A stretch of 64,000 nt of DNA from an uncultured Moraxella sp. Its GTDB lineage: Bacteria > Pseudomonadota > Gammaproteobacteria > Pseudomonadales > Moraxellaceae. The notes beneath the pieces were generated by a model. That model saw nothing but the letters and a program-made list of their open reading frames with translations. It was not told where the DNA came from and ran no database searches. Each line of letters begins with the position of its first letter. The stretch's first letter is position 1. The stretch spans positions 27,216-91,215 of the forward strand of contig CALTTC010000006.1 in the NCBI GenBank assembly GCA_943908425.1, given 5' to 3'. Below are positions 52,480 through 61,564 of this stretch, piece after piece. The translations under genes and the position numbers were made by a program.

Positions 52480-52960
52480 ATTGCTTAATCTAGCTTCAAG
52501 CCTGTGTAATGGGCTTTAAGTCGGGTGAGTAAGGTGGCAAGTCAAGTGTGTTTGTTCCTTGTTCTATAATTAAATTTTGCGCATGTTATTTTTGTAGAAG
52601 GTGGTATTGTCTACGACAAGCATATTGTTTGATGGTAACTTTGGTGGTTGTATATTTTTACACAAGAGTAAAATACATGACTGTTAATACTATATTCACC
52701 GAATTTCACAGTAAATAGCCTATTATTATAGATTGTACCAATGGCATTGGATTGATTTTGGCTTGCCAATATAATTATTAAAACGCCTCTGGTTTTTGGT
52801 GGTGTGAGCATAAAATTATATAAACTTGCCTTAAATCTACGCTATCAAGATAAATGGTTATCTTTTTTTGCATTGTTTATTTTTGATCAATGATAAAGTC
52901 TGCTTTAGAATGGCTTTTAAATGATGTTTAAATGTTTTGGCAAGGGCTGTATTTGTGCAA
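52480..52960 (-). pseudogene. Remnant of an IS630-family transposase
   Basis: Read leftward, fragments in different frames keep the order of an IS630 DDE transposase. The near 52960-52900 stretch K-T-F-K-H-H is followed by a 66-codon open piece (52611-52811). Then come V-V-D-N-T-T-F-Y-K-N-N (near 52640-52600, the second catalytic Asp region) and, after a frameshift, L-D-L-P-P-Y-S-P-D-L-K-P-I (near 52555-52515), the third-motif signature. Several stops and frameshifts interrupt it. No terminal inverted repeats or TA duplication could be defined. Confidence 0.62.
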
Positions 52961-53536
52961 CTAAAACGATAGGCTTACTTTCTTTGATAGGTATCAGAGT
53001 AATCTTTCATATCTTAGGTAGGGTCGTCTAAGTTAATTTTGTAGAATGCAAAGTACGTATCTTTATTTTTTGTTTTCTTCCAGTTTAAAATGGTGCGTTT
53101 GCTTATGAATAAATTGTTGATGAGTTTTATCTTGTATTAACTATTCCGGTATTTGTTGTTTAAAATCTTTTTCATATACCGTTAATGGCTTTTGGGTAAT
53201 ATTGTCAGGTTGGTGGTATAGCGTGCTTTTGATTCACTGAGTGGACAGTCAATATGGATAGATTGAGTTAAGCTAGTATTTATGGTTTTTTTTGGTGATT
53301 GAATTGGTGATAGAAGTTATCGTTGGATAAACTAATAATTTATAACGGTTGTGGTTGCGACACAGTAAATGTTTGTAGGCTGGTTGAGTTTGTGAGTATA
53401 CATTGGGCGACTTGTAGTAAGTTGTAATGTCTTGGTGTAGAAACGATATCAATTTTGTATTAGCAGGATACTATTTGGGCGTGATCAAAGATTAAAGTTT
53501 GTGAGTTGTTACTGATAAAGGTATGAAACGCTGTAT

Positions 53537-55765
53537 TTATCCGTGATTTATAGGGTCAATGGTGAGCGATAGTTTGACTTTGTGGCTAGCGAGATGTTTT
53601 TTGGTGTCTTGCCATACTTGCCGTAGGGCGTGTTGTAGTGCTTGACGTTCTGGGCTGATAAGTAGCATTTGTACAAAATAGCGGTTATTTTTTTTGGCGA
53701 GTGGCGGGGTGATGGGAGCAAGAATGGTTAAATTGGGCGCTGTCGCAAGATAGGGTTTGATGGCGACAATCGCGTTTTGCGCCAGTGATTGTTCATGGCT
53801 ATCGGCTTGGATAAGGGCGGTATAAGTCACGGGTGGTAGTCCAAGTAGGGCACGCTGGGCAAGCAGTAGCTCGGCGGTGGCGTGATAGCCGTCTTTAATC
53901 AGTGATAATAACAGCGGATTATCGGGCTGTAATGTCTGAATTAAGACCTTCCCTGCCTTTTCGGCACGCCCTGCACGCCCTGCCACTTGAATAATCTGCT
54001 GGCAGATATGTTCGGGCGCGCGAAAGTCTGGCGACAAAAACCCTGAATCAGCATCTACAATCACCACCAAGGTAACATTTGGAAAATGATGTCCTTTGGC
54101 AAGCATTTGCGTGCCAACCAACACCATTGGGCGGGCGCTCAATACTTGCTCATAAATCGCTTGCCAGTCGTCTTTTTTACTGGTGGTATCACGGTCGATT
54201 TGCAAGATAGGATAGGGGGTGGCGTTGGCTTGGGGGTCAGCAAATAAGGCGTGCAAATGCTCGTATAGCTGACTTGTGCCTTGCCCAAGTGAGGTAAGAT
54301 TTGGGCTGTTGCAAGCTGGGCAATGGGTAGGCATGGGTATGTCGTAATGACAATGATGGCATTTAAGCCGTGCGGTATGGTAGCTTTTATGTAGGGTTAA
54401 GTGGCTGTTACAGCGCCGACAATCCGCCTGATAACCACAGGCTTCACACAGGACAATAGGGGCATAGCCACGGCGGTTTAGATAAATCAGCACTTGTTCG
54501 CCCTTGGCTAGGCGCGTGCGAATGGCATGGACAACCAGTGGCGACAGCTCACTACTGACGCTTGCGCCGTCCTTATTTTGATGAAAATGACTGCCAAGGC
54601 GTTTGTCAATTAAAGCAAAATGGGGCATTGTACCGCCAATTCGCTCGCTTAAGGTCAGGCGCGTCAGTTTGCCTTTTTGGTGCAAAACAAGCTGTTCTAG
54701 GCTTGGGGTGGCAGTGCCTAACACCACAGGAATGGCAAGCTTACTAGCAAGATACAAGGCAATGTCGCAAGTATGATAGCGTAGGTGGTCTTGTTGTTTA
54801 TAGCTTGGGTCGTGCGCTTCGTCAATGATGATAAGCCCAAGCTTGGCAAAGGGATAAAAAATAGCAGAACGCGTGGCGATAATCAGCTGTGCACTGCCAT
54901 CACGACACGCCAAAAAACCTTGCAGGCGCGCGCTGTCACTTAGGTTGGAATGTAGTACCAAAATATTGCTACTAAAACGCTCGGCAAAGCGTTGCTTGGT
55001 CTGTGGGGTCAAGCCAATCTCTGGCAACAAGACCAATACTTGCTTATGCTGAGCCAAAGCGTGGGCGATGGCTTGCAAGTAAACTTCGGTTTTACCAGAG
55101 CCTGTCACGCCATCCAACAAAAACCCTTGGTAGCGTGGCGTTATCATCACATCAATAATGGCATTGCTGGCACTTTGTTGAGCATCGGTGAGTGCTGGTG
55201 CTACGCCCTGCACGGCAAAGGGTGTAGCGTGCGCCGTCCCATAAGTGGCAACTAGGTAGCCTTTATTGATTAAGGGGGTAAGCTGCGCTTTACTCATGCC
55301 GTGCGTGAATAAGCGTGTATTATGAACTAACTGCTTATCGGCAAGCCCCTCGATGGTGGCAAGGGTGGCTTGTTGCTTAGGGGTTAAGGATTCTTTGCTG
55401 TCTTGGAGTTGCCATGTCGGCGCTTGGTTATCTATAGGCTGTCCTTGACGTACAAGACTTGGGAGCATTACCGCTAAGGTTTCGCCGAGTGGATAGTGGT
55501 AATATTGACTCAAAAACTGGGCAAACTCTAAACTAATTGCTGGCAATAAGGCTTCTTGGTCAATAATTTCGTTGATGGCTTTTAATTTTTGGGGTGGCAC
55601 ATCGCTGTTAGTGCTTATGCCCACGACAATGCCAACCAATACGCGCCGCCCAAAAGATACCCGCACCCGCGCGCCAATTGCTGGCTTGGGAAAAGCGGGC
55701 GGTAGTGTGTAGTCAAAGTAATCGGCGACAGGCACGGCAACAGCGACTTGGATAAAGGTAGGCAT
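53537..55765 (-). CDS. priA: Primosomal protein N' (replication restart helicase PriA)
   Basis: A 742-residue helicase: N-terminal 3'-DNA binding domain (Y-F-D-Y-T-L-P), Walker A G-V-T-G-S-G-K-T-E, the D-E-A-H box (I-I-I-D-E-A-H-D), and two zinc sites made of eight cysteines (C-E-A-C-G ... C-R-R-C ... C-H-H-C ... C-P-A-C). It reloads DnaB at stalled forks. ATGs at 55765 and 55768 are adjacent and equivalent. A terminator separates it from ridA upstream. Confidence 0.95.
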   Translation of the reverse strand: MPTFIQVAVAVPVADYFDYTLPPAFPKPAIGARVRVSFGRRVLVGIVVGISTNSDVPPQKLKAINEIIDQEALLPAISLEFAQFLSQYYHYPLGETLAVMLPSLVRQGQPIDNQAPTWQLQDSKESLTPKQQATLATIEGLADKQLVHNTRLFTHGMSKAQLTPLINKGYLVATYGTAHATPFAVQGVAPALTDAQQSASNAIIDVMITPRYQGFLLDGVTGSGKTEVYLQAIAHALAQHKQVLVLLPEIGLTPQTKQRFAERFSSNILVLHSNLSDSARLQGFLACRDGSAQLIIATRSAIFYPFAKLGLIIIDEAHDPSYKQQDHLRYHTCDIALYLASKLAIPVVLGTATPSLEQLVLHQKGKLTRLTLSERIGGTMPHFALIDKRLGSHFHQNKDGASVSSELSPLVVHAIRTRLAKGEQVLIYLNRRGYAPIVLCEACGYQADCRRCNSHLTLHKSYHTARLKCHHCHYDIPMPTHCPACNSPNLTSLGQGTSQLYEHLHALFADPQANATPYPILQIDRDTTSKKDDWQAIYEQVLSARPMVLVGTQMLAKGHHFPNVTLVVIVDADSGFLSPDFRAPEHICQQIIQVAGRAGRAEKAGKVLIQTLQPDNPLLLSLIKDGYHATAELLLAQRALLGLPPVTYTALIQADSHEQSLAQNAIVAIKPYLATAPNLTILAPITPPLAKKNNRYFVQMLLISPERQALQHALRQVWQDTKKHLASHKVKLSLTIDPINHG

Positions 55766-55778
55766 CATAAGCACCGAT

Positions 55779-55803
55779 AAAAAAACCCTTTAACAAGGGT
55801 TTT
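55779..55803 (-). terminator. Terminator downstream of ridA
   Basis: Read leftward: AAACCCTT - 4-nt loop - AAGGGTTT followed by T residues, between the ridA stop and the priA start. priA must therefore have its own promoter or depend on read-through. Confidence 0.75.
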
Positions 55804-55820
55804 GGGGAACAAAAACCGTC

Positions 55821-56204
55821 TTAACTGCTAAGATATACAATCGCTTCAATCTCAACCACACCACCTTTAGGTAGAGCAGCCACTTGTACAGCGGCGCGTG
55901 CTGGATAAGGCGCGTTTAAGCGTTCGGCAAAAATGTCATTTAAGACGGCAAAGTCAGCTAGGTCAGTCATGGACACGTTAAATTTGACGACATCGGCAAG
56001 ACTTGCCCCTGCGGCTTGGGCGATGGCAGCTAGGTTATCAAAAGCTTGGCGTGCTTGGGCGCTAAAGCCGTCTTTTAATTCGCCAGTTTGTGGGTCAAGC
56101 CCTAATTGTCCAGAGATGTATAAGGTGTCACCAACACGCACGGCTTGCGAATAAGTACCGACGGCGGCAGGGGCATCTGGAGTGCTAATAATGGTTTTGC
56201 TCAT
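55821..56204 (-). CDS. ridA: 2-iminobutanoate/2-iminopropanoate deaminase RidA
   Basis: A 127-residue YjgF/YER057c/UK114 protein of normal length. It contains G-Q-L-G-L-D-P-Q-T-G-E and the signature P-A-R-A-A-V-Q-V-A-A-L-P-K-G-G-V-V-E-I-E, including the catalytic arginine. It hydrolyses reactive enamines/imines released by PLP enzymes. It follows spoT by 66 nt on the same strand. Confidence 0.95.
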   Translation of the reverse strand: MSKTIISTPDAPAAVGTYSQAVRVGDTLYISGQLGLDPQTGELKDGFSAQARQAFDNLAAIAQAAGASLADVVKFNVSMTDLADFAVLNDIFAERLNAPYPARAAVQVAALPKGGVVEIEAIVYLSS

Positions 56205-56270
56205 TGTTTATCCTTCAAGTAAAACACTTATCATAAAACAAAAAGGGCGGATTCTCAAGTGCTTTTTGCC

Positions 56271-58478
56271 TTAGCCGTGATATAAACGCATAATGTTGGG
56301 GTAGCCTAAAATTTGGCGTAAAGTGGCAATGCCTTCTGCTAAATGACTGCGTGAACGCACGACAATTTGTAGGGCTGTGGTGCCAGCGGATTTATGGTCG
56401 TGCTTGATATCGGTTTTTTCAATGCCGATATTTAGGGCTTTCATCTCATAGATGACTTGGCTGATTTGTTCTTCGTTTAATTGTAAAAAAATGCGTAAAA
56501 ATGCCGAAAAACGTAGCGATTTATCGTCGTGGTTGTCGTCTTTGGTGTTTTTCCAGTTCAGGTGCAAGACTTGATAGGGGTTTTCTTTGCGGATATTGAC
56601 GAGTGAGTAGCATTTGTGGCGGTGGACGGTCAAGCCATGGCGGGAAAGATGCCCGACAATGCCATCGCCATAGATGGGGTTACAACACTTGGCAAAATCT
56701 AGCTCCACCCCGTGTACACCAGCGATTAAATGCTTACTTTTGGTGATGGCGTGGTCGTCGCTGTCGTCTACCATGTCTTGAAACAGGCGTGAGACCACAA
56801 GTTGTGGCAGTAGCGCGCCATTGGTGATTTGTAAAAACAATGCCGCACGGCTCGTTACGCCACGCCATGCCAAAATATCCGCCCAGTCGTCAGCGCTTAA
56901 ATCGTCAATGGATTTTTGGTAGGTTTGCAGGGCGCGCGCTAGCGCTTGTTCGCCTTGCAACACTTTGGCGCTCTCTGGCAGGCTTTTTAGGGTTTTAAGA
57001 ATCTGTGTACGCGCTTTGTTGGTGGCGACAATCGCGAGCCATTCGGCTTTAGGCATGGCTGTTTTGTCGGTGAGAATTTGCACGGTATCACCGGCTGCTA
57101 GAACTTGGGCTAACTTACCATCGTTTGCGTTAATCTGTGCCCCCACAGCAACATTGCCAATCACTGGCCCTACCGCATAAGCAAAATCTAGTGCCGTCGC
57201 CCCGCGTGGCAATTCATAGGCGCGCCCTTGGGGGCTATAGCAGACAATTTTACGTTCGTGCAAGTAGCCAAGTAACTCATTGATGACCGCCACGGTGTCG
57301 CTATTGTCATCGCCGATTAAATCTTGCATATTGCGCAGGCTGGCCTGAATCACCGATTGGCTAAGCTCGCTATTGTTGCCCATAATGCCAAGCCGTGCCG
57401 CTTGTTGCATTCGCTTAGTGAGCAAGGTTACCTTAATAAAATTATGGTCAGCGTGATATAACAACGTTAAGGACTGATTACCGCCAGGGAGCGGTTTACG
57501 GATATTATCAAAAATGCCATCGTCTTTGATATTATGGGTATTGACAAGGTAAAAGGCGATTTTGTCGCAATCGTCTATCGTATCAAGCACAATCTCAAAT
57601 TCGTATTGATGAATAAGCTGGTTAATGTCGCCACGGTTATTAAAAAACTGCCGATACATGGCTGTGCGGTTATCTAGCACTTGCACGATACCGTTTAGTT
57701 CAAGTTTGGTTAGGGTGGTTTGTAGGTAGCTTTGAATGGCGACTTTTTGGTATTGGCGTCCTAGTCCGTGCTGGAGCAATTTATCGCTAAATTTTGTGTA
57801 CATTACCGCGTTAAGATTGCGATAGCAAAGCAGTTCTATATAATCGGCGATATCGTTTAGACCGAGTACGCGGGCAAATGGCACATAAAAGCTTAAAGTT
57901 TCTTTGGCGGTGCGTTGCTGTTTGTCTTGTCCTACCGCGTCTAACGTGGACATATTGTGCAAGCGGTCGGAAAGTTTGATAATCAGGACGCGTGGGTCGG
58001 CAATGGTCGCGGTAATGATTTTGTGGAAGGTGGCGGCTTGGCTTTCTTGCTTACTCATGGCGGAGGATTTTAGTTTTGTGACCCCATCCACCAAATTGGC
58101 AACCGTCTCGCCAAATTGAGTTGCTACATCGCTAAAAGTAACGCTGGTGTCCTCTACGGTGTCATGCAAAATAGCGGCAATTAAGGTGTCGGTATCCAAG
58201 CGAAAACCCGCCAAAATCTCCGCCACAGCAATGGGATGGGTGATATAAGGCTCGCCAGATTTACGCTTGTCCTTAATATGGGCAACATCGCCAAAGGTGC
58301 AGGCGTGCATAAGTAAAGCCTTGTCGTTAATGGACAAATAGCTTGCCATTCTAAGGAGATTACGCCGTGCATCAGTGACCATCGGGTGCGACAATGGCGG
58401 TAAGTTATCAAGATAGCTAGCAGGGTCAGCCTTGACAATGGCAGGCATTGCTTGGGTGGCGTTAAGGGCAGCGGACAT
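56271..58478 (-). CDS. spoT: (p)ppGpp hydrolase SpoT with a degenerate synthetase domain
   Basis: A 735-residue RelA/SpoT homologue from ATG 58478 (AAGAGA 7 nt before; a GTG at 58538 is less likely). The HD hydrolase domain is intact: His81, His105-Asp106, E-D at 109-110, and K-L-S-D-R-L-H-N-M. The synthetase region is recognisable by length and by G-N-Q-S-L, but lacks the R-x-K-x-x-Y-S-I and F-K-D-Y-I-A motifs. TGS, the Cys-Cys zinc-finger region (F-A-K-C-C-N-P) and the C-terminal ACT follow. Acinetobacter SpoT has likewise been described as hydrolase-only. ridA and priA follow; rpoZ is displaced. Confidence 0.92.
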   Translation of the reverse strand: MSAALNATQAMPAIVKADPASYLDNLPPLSHPMVTDARRNLLRMASYLSINDKALLMHACTFGDVAHIKDKRKSGEPYITHPIAVAEILAGFRLDTDTLIAAILHDTVEDTSVTFSDVATQFGETVANLVDGVTKLKSSAMSKQESQAATFHKIITATIADPRVLIIKLSDRLHNMSTLDAVGQDKQQRTAKETLSFYVPFARVLGLNDIADYIELLCYRNLNAVMYTKFSDKLLQHGLGRQYQKVAIQSYLQTTLTKLELNGIVQVLDNRTAMYRQFFNNRGDINQLIHQYEFEIVLDTIDDCDKIAFYLVNTHNIKDDGIFDNIRKPLPGGNQSLTLLYHADHNFIKVTLLTKRMQQAARLGIMGNNSELSQSVIQASLRNMQDLIGDDNSDTVAVINELLGYLHERKIVCYSPQGRAYELPRGATALDFAYAVGPVIGNVAVGAQINANDGKLAQVLAAGDTVQILTDKTAMPKAEWLAIVATNKARTQILKTLKSLPESAKVLQGEQALARALQTYQKSIDDLSADDWADILAWRGVTSRAALFLQITNGALLPQLVVSRLFQDMVDDSDDHAITKSKHLIAGVHGVELDFAKCCNPIYGDGIVGHLSRHGLTVHRHKCYSLVNIRKENPYQVLHLNWKNTKDDNHDDKSLRFSAFLRIFLQLNEEQISQVIYEMKALNIGIEKTDIKHDHKSAGTTALQIVVRSRSHLAEGIATLRQILGYPNIMRLYHG

Positions 58479-58662
58479 AAGCGTTCTCTTAGCAATAAAC
58501 TCTGATTGTAGGGTAAATCTTAGGCGTACGTCAAGCACTTACTCCATAAAAATTTTTAATAAATGCTTTTTGTCAAGTTTTTTGTTGGCTTATCGCTGGA
58601 CATTTTTTAATAAAAACAAGTGTTTTGGCAAAATCGTTATCGCTATATAAGCCCCTTTTGGT

Positions 58663-58668
58663 TATAAT
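58663..58668 (+). promoter_or_regulatory. -10 element before the MBOAT cassette
   Basis: TATAAT preceded by TTGGT, 39 nt before the MBOAT ATG. No convincing -35. The AGGAGTG ribosome binding site is 6 nt before the ATG. Confidence 0.5.
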
Positions 58669-58707
58669 TAGCTTTTTTTTGCTAGCATTAAATCCTAGGA
58701 GTGGGCT

Positions 58708-60117
58708 ATGGTATTTTCTAGTTTGATTTTTATCTTTTTGTTCTTACCACTCGTGCTCATTTTGTATTATGCTAGTCCTAATCTTACCGTCAAAAACTGG
58801 CTACTGGTCATTGCCTCCATTATTTTTTATGCGTGGGGTGAGCCGTTTTGGGTAATTTTACTGCTTGCCTCTGCCACGGTGGATTATTGGAATGGGCGAT
58901 TAATTGAGCGTTGGCGCGGTACGCCGTGGGCGAAACTTGCGCTATTTAATACCTTTGCTTTTAATGTCGGCTGTCTGGCAACATTTAAATACAGCGGTTT
59001 TTTTGTAGAAAATATCAACGCCATTACCCATCTTAATTTGCCTGTGCCCAATTTTTCGTTGCCAGTCGGTATCTCATTTTATGTGTTTATGTCCATTTCT
59101 TATACGCTTGATGTTTGGCGTGGGGCGGTAAAAGCCGAGCGTAGTTTTGGCAATTTTTTGGTGTATATCGCCAACTTTCACCATTTGGTGGCAGGTCCGA
59201 TTATTCGCTATGGGCATATCGCGCAAGAGATTAAGGAGCGTTATTTTAAATGGGCGGATATGAGCTATGGCGTGACGCGCTTTTGTCGTGGCTTATTCAA
59301 AAAAGTCTTTATCGCCAACACCGCAGGGCTACTTGCCGAGCCACTATTAAACGGCGACCCAGCAACCACCACAGTGGCAATGGTATGGCTTGGGGTGGTA
59401 TTTTTCTCCTTGCAGATTTATTTTGATTTTTCGGGCTATTCTGATATGGCGATTGGACTTGGGCGGATGTTTGGTTTTAAATATCACGAAAACTTTGCCC
59501 ATCCTTACGCGGCGACTTCCATTACCGATTTTTGGCGGCGTTGGCATATCTCTTTGTCTAGTTTTTTCCGTGATTATGTCTATATCCCTTTGGGCGGTAA
59601 TCGTGTGGGGCAGCTTGCCCAAATTCGCAACATCATGTTTGTGTGGATGCTAACAGGCTTTTGGCACGGCGCCAGCTGGAATTTTATTTTTTGGGGCTTG
59701 TATTTTGGCGTGCTACTATTGATAGAAAAATTTGTATTAAATAAAGTATTGCCCCATTTGCCAAAAATTATGCAAAATCTTTATGCGCTGATATTTATTG
59801 TGATTGGTTGGGCGATATTTTATTATACGGATTTGGGACAGTTGCAAGACAAATTAGCGGTCATGTTTGGACTCACTTCAGCGCCATTGTGGGGTTATGT
59901 GGAAATGTCGGTGTTAAAAAGCAATATTTATTGGTTTGTGTTTGCTTGCATATTGTGCTTCCCAGTGTATCACTTGTTAAAAGATAAGCTTATTAAACAT
60001 ACCAACGGCACGGTGGTCGTGGCGATGGATTTAGTCTTAACCGTCTGCTTTTTGGCGACATCGATCGCGCTGTTAGTGGGCAGTACTTACAATCCGTTTA
60101 TTTATTTTAGATTCTAA
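58708..60117 (+). CDS. MBOAT O-acyltransferase (AlgI/PatA-like)
   Basis: A 469-residue polytopic protein. It has the MBOAT core F-W-R-R-W-H-I-S-L-S-S-F-F-R-D-Y-V-Y-I-P-L-G-G and the catalytic His320 in T-G-F-W-H-G-A-S-W, plus H-H-L-V-A-G-P-I. AlgI, DltB and PatA in this family move acetyl or other acyl groups across the inner membrane for periplasmic transfer. The neighbours (DHHW, then SGNH) make envelope polymer O-acetylation, most likely of peptidoglycan, the best guess. First gene of the cassette, 13 nt before the next. Confidence 0.88.
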   Translation: MVFSSLIFIFLFLPLVLILYYASPNLTVKNWLLVIASIIFYAWGEPFWVILLLASATVDYWNGRLIERWRGTPWAKLALFNTFAFNVGCLATFKYSGFFVENINAITHLNLPVPNFSLPVGISFYVFMSISYTLDVWRGAVKAERSFGNFLVYIANFHHLVAGPIIRYGHIAQEIKERYFKWADMSYGVTRFCRGLFKKVFIANTAGLLAEPLLNGDPATTTVAMVWLGVVFFSLQIYFDFSGYSDMAIGLGRMFGFKYHENFAHPYAATSITDFWRRWHISLSSFFRDYVYIPLGGNRVGQLAQIRNIMFVWMLTGFWHGASWNFIFWGLYFGVLLLIEKFVLNKVLPHLPKIMQNLYALIFIVIGWAIFYYTDLGQLQDKLAVMFGLTSAPLWGYVEMSVLKSNIYWFVFACILCFPVYHLLKDKLIKHTNGTVVVAMDLVLTVCFLATSIALLVGSTYNPFIYFRF

Positions 60118-60130
60118 TTGGGGGCAAAAA

Positions 60131-61477
60131 GTGCAAAATTATAACGATTACGAGCAGTTTAATAGCCCAAGTGCCAAAGGATTAATGATACTAGGGTCGC
60201 TTGCTTTTGTTGCGGTAACGGTAGTTGGCGGTGTGCTGTTTTGGTTTGTGCCAAAGCAGACGGTTTCTGCTGATGAGAACCGCACGCTTGCCGTGCTACC
60301 GATTGCCAATCAGCAGACGGTGTTTTCGGGGGAATTTGAAAAAAAATTTGAGGAATATTATAACGATCATTTTGTGTTGCGTGAGCATTGGATGGCGTTT
60401 GCTGACCAACTAAAAACCGCACGCGGTATCCAAAGTAGTGAATTTAAGGTCATTACCACCACCGCGCCACCGCCAGCGGCTGACCCTGATCCGACAGATG
60501 TACCAGAACCGCAGGAACCACCCACGCTATCCACGTTGGCGCTTAATCAAACGCCCCCCACGGATGCGCCAAGCACCGAGCTACCCGAGCAGAACGTTGA
60601 TGATGATTTTAACCGTATCAAAGGGGTGATTGTAACCAATGGGCGTGTGGTGCAACAGTTTGCAGGCTCTAAAGCCACGCTATCGCCCTTTGCTGAGATG
60701 GTCAATGCCTTTAAACAGCGACTGGGCGCAGATAGTACGGTGTATGCAATGCTCATTCCCGCGGGTAGCGATTTTTATCTGCCAGCTGAAGTCAATAAAG
60801 GGGCGTTAAAAGAGCGCGAAAACATTGACTTGTTTACGACACTACTAGCGCCTGATGTGGTGCATGTTGATGCTTACCAAGAACTGGTGCCCCACACTCA
60901 AGAATACATTATGTTTCGTACTGACCACCACTGGACGGGGCTTGGGGCGTATTATGCTTATGTGGCTTTTGCTAAGCGGGCAGGATTTGCGCCACTTGCC
61001 TTAAATGAGATGGAGTACATTGATACGGGCAAGGAATTTATGGGCAGTTTATACAATTATACCCACGAACAAAGCCTGAAAAAACACCCCGATACTTTAG
61101 AATACTACAAAATTCCTGGCGACTATGACGTCAAGATTTTTGATAAACACGGTAATAATCCCAAAGCTGGGGCGCTGTATTATGCCAGTGCTGGTGGTTA
61201 TCCCCTGTTTTTGGGCAGTGATTATCCGCTCATGCATATCCATAACGACCGCGTACCCACGCGTAAAATTTTGGTGGTTAAAGACTCCTTTGGCAATGCA
61301 TTGTCTACTTATTTGCCTTATCATTATAGCGATGTGTATGTCGTGGATTATCGCCACTTTAAGGGCAGTATTGTGCAGTTTATGCAAAAAAATGAGATTA
61401 AAGAATTGCTTTATGCCCACAACACGTTCGCTGCCAATTCCAAAGCGGCGGTCAAATATGGCAATGCCTTTAAGTAG
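60131..61477 (+). CDS. DHHW/AlgJ-like periplasmic O-acetylation protein
   Basis: A 448-residue protein starting at GTG: one membrane helix (about 18-37), an ordered N-terminal part with E-N-R-T-L-A, a Pro/Thr-rich low-complexity linker (about 112-160), then the AlgJ/AlgX-like SGNH domain. The family motif D-H-H-W is at residues 265-268 and V-K-D-S-F-G-N near 382. Such proteins transfer acetyl groups delivered by MBOAT partners or assist that transfer. It lies between the MBOAT and SGNH genes. Confidence 0.83.
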   Translation: MQNYNDYEQFNSPSAKGLMILGSLAFVAVTVVGGVLFWFVPKQTVSADENRTLAVLPIANQQTVFSGEFEKKFEEYYNDHFVLREHWMAFADQLKTARGIQSSEFKVITTTAPPPAADPDPTDVPEPQEPPTLSTLALNQTPPTDAPSTELPEQNVDDDFNRIKGVIVTNGRVVQQFAGSKATLSPFAEMVNAFKQRLGADSTVYAMLIPAGSDFYLPAEVNKGALKERENIDLFTTLLAPDVVHVDAYQELVPHTQEYIMFRTDHHWTGLGAYYAYVAFAKRAGFAPLALNEMEYIDTGKEFMGSLYNYTHEQSLKKHPDTLEYYKIPGDYDVKIFDKHGNNPKAGALYYASAGGYPLFLGSDYPLMHIHNDRVPTRKILVVKDSFGNALSTYLPYHYSDVYVVDYRHFKGSIVQFMQKNEIKELLYAHNTFAANSKAAVKYGNAFK

Positions 61478-61564
61478 TTAAGAAAAAATAGTTAAGAAAA
61501 TGGGCAAGTGGTCAATTAGGGGCTTTTGTGCTATACTTGATTGATTAAATAAAGGGTTAAGACA

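Larger units (their letters stand above)
52150..53536. other. 1.4-kb spacer with a tRNA terminator and a decayed transposase
   Basis: After the tRNA terminator, AT-rich DNA contains leftward remnants of an IS630-type transposase (52480-52960). From about 53050 to 53536 I see only short open stretches, one leftward (about 53340-53460, roughly 45 codons) with no start, ribosome binding site or recognisable motif. No intact gene is supported. Confidence 0.55.

Noticed and set aside
53340..53460. Leftward open stretch of about 45 codons upstream of the transposase remnant
   Set aside because: No start codon with a ribosome binding site and no motif I recognise; probably chance in AT-rich DNA.
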